From Hyphomicrobiaceae bacterium (lineage in GTDB: Bacteria; Pseudomonadota; Alphaproteobacteria; Rhizobiales; Hyphomicrobiaceae): 64,000 nt of DNA. A program made the translations under genes and the position numbers. Positions 63,629 through 64,000 of this stretch are shown piece after piece; positions within the stretch are counted from its first letter, which is position 1, and every line of letters starts with the position of its first letter. The notes under the pieces were generated by a model. The model searched no databases and was not told the origin of the DNA. It saw nothing but the letters and a program-made list of their open reading frames with translations. The stretch lies in contig JAGRKV010000032.1 in NCBI GenBank assembly GCA_020442165.1, positions 1 to 64,000 of the forward strand, read 5' to 3'.

Positions 63629-64000
<372 letters not shown>

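Overview
This window looks like chromosome of an alphaproteobacterium of the order Hyphomicrobiales (Rhizobiales). Supports are its high GC, the cluster hisB / DUF2628 / hisH / hisA divergent from hslV-hslU, the divergent rph and hrcA genes followed by grpE, dnaK and dnaJ, typical companions such as a DUF1287 protein, a DUF2076 protein and a host-attachment family protein, and small intergenic palindromes ending in CTAG. The family and genus cannot be fixed from the sequence alone. I found no rRNA, tRNA, CRISPR array or prophage.

Layout. 1-1100: the edge of an IS3-type insertion sequence, a gene remnant and a 21-bp tandem repeat; degraded DNA. 1101-9752: an AEC transporter, two DUF1287 paralogues, gluQ, an alkA-like glycosylase, an esterase and an HNH nuclease. 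9905-11384: one small gene with a very strong ribosome site, then 1.26 kb with no convincing gene. 11385-18132 (minus strand): dsbB, a YqaA-type membrane protein, hemW, a TadG-like pilus protein, rdgB, a VOC protein and rph. 18466-26466: the heat-shock block hrcA, grpE, dnaK, dnaJ, with lepB and a pspA/yiaAB-type envelope-stress operon on the opposite strand between grpE and dnaK. 26887-36894: cytochrome c, FMN reductase, pyrF, an outer-membrane barrel, a methyltransferase, trmD, a LysR regulator, leuC and trxB. 37015-42656: an ABC exporter, a DCC/DUF4166 fusion protein and a DsrE protein. 42827-51638: histidine genes hisA, hisH and hisB, interrupted by a pair of small Cas2-fold-like genes, then hslV, a membrane protein and hslU. 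51703-64000: a cyclic-nucleotide-binding patatin phospholipase, an alpha/beta hydrolase, cytochrome c, rlmN, two related small membrane proteins, argG, a host-attachment protein, a J-domain protein and the start of typA.

Working together: protein quality control is concentrated here (HrcA, GrpE, DnaK, DnaJ, HslUV, a small J protein, DsbB, TrxB, PspA), and an RpoH-like promoter precedes dnaK. Biosynthetic genes (his, leuC, pyrF, argG) and translation or RNA genes (gluQ, trmD, rlmN, rph, typA) fill most of the rest.

The least ordinary features are two families of short palindromic repeats, several copies of which supply the stop codon of the neighbouring gene; a tandem pair of small genes resembling the Cas2/SinR fold with no CRISPR nearby; a palindromic operator-like site over the pspA promoter; a DCC-DUF4166 fusion; an RdgB with an 80-residue extra tail; and a membrane gene lodged between hslV and hslU and overlapping hslU. 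I did not find a clearly new multi-gene defence or metabolic system.
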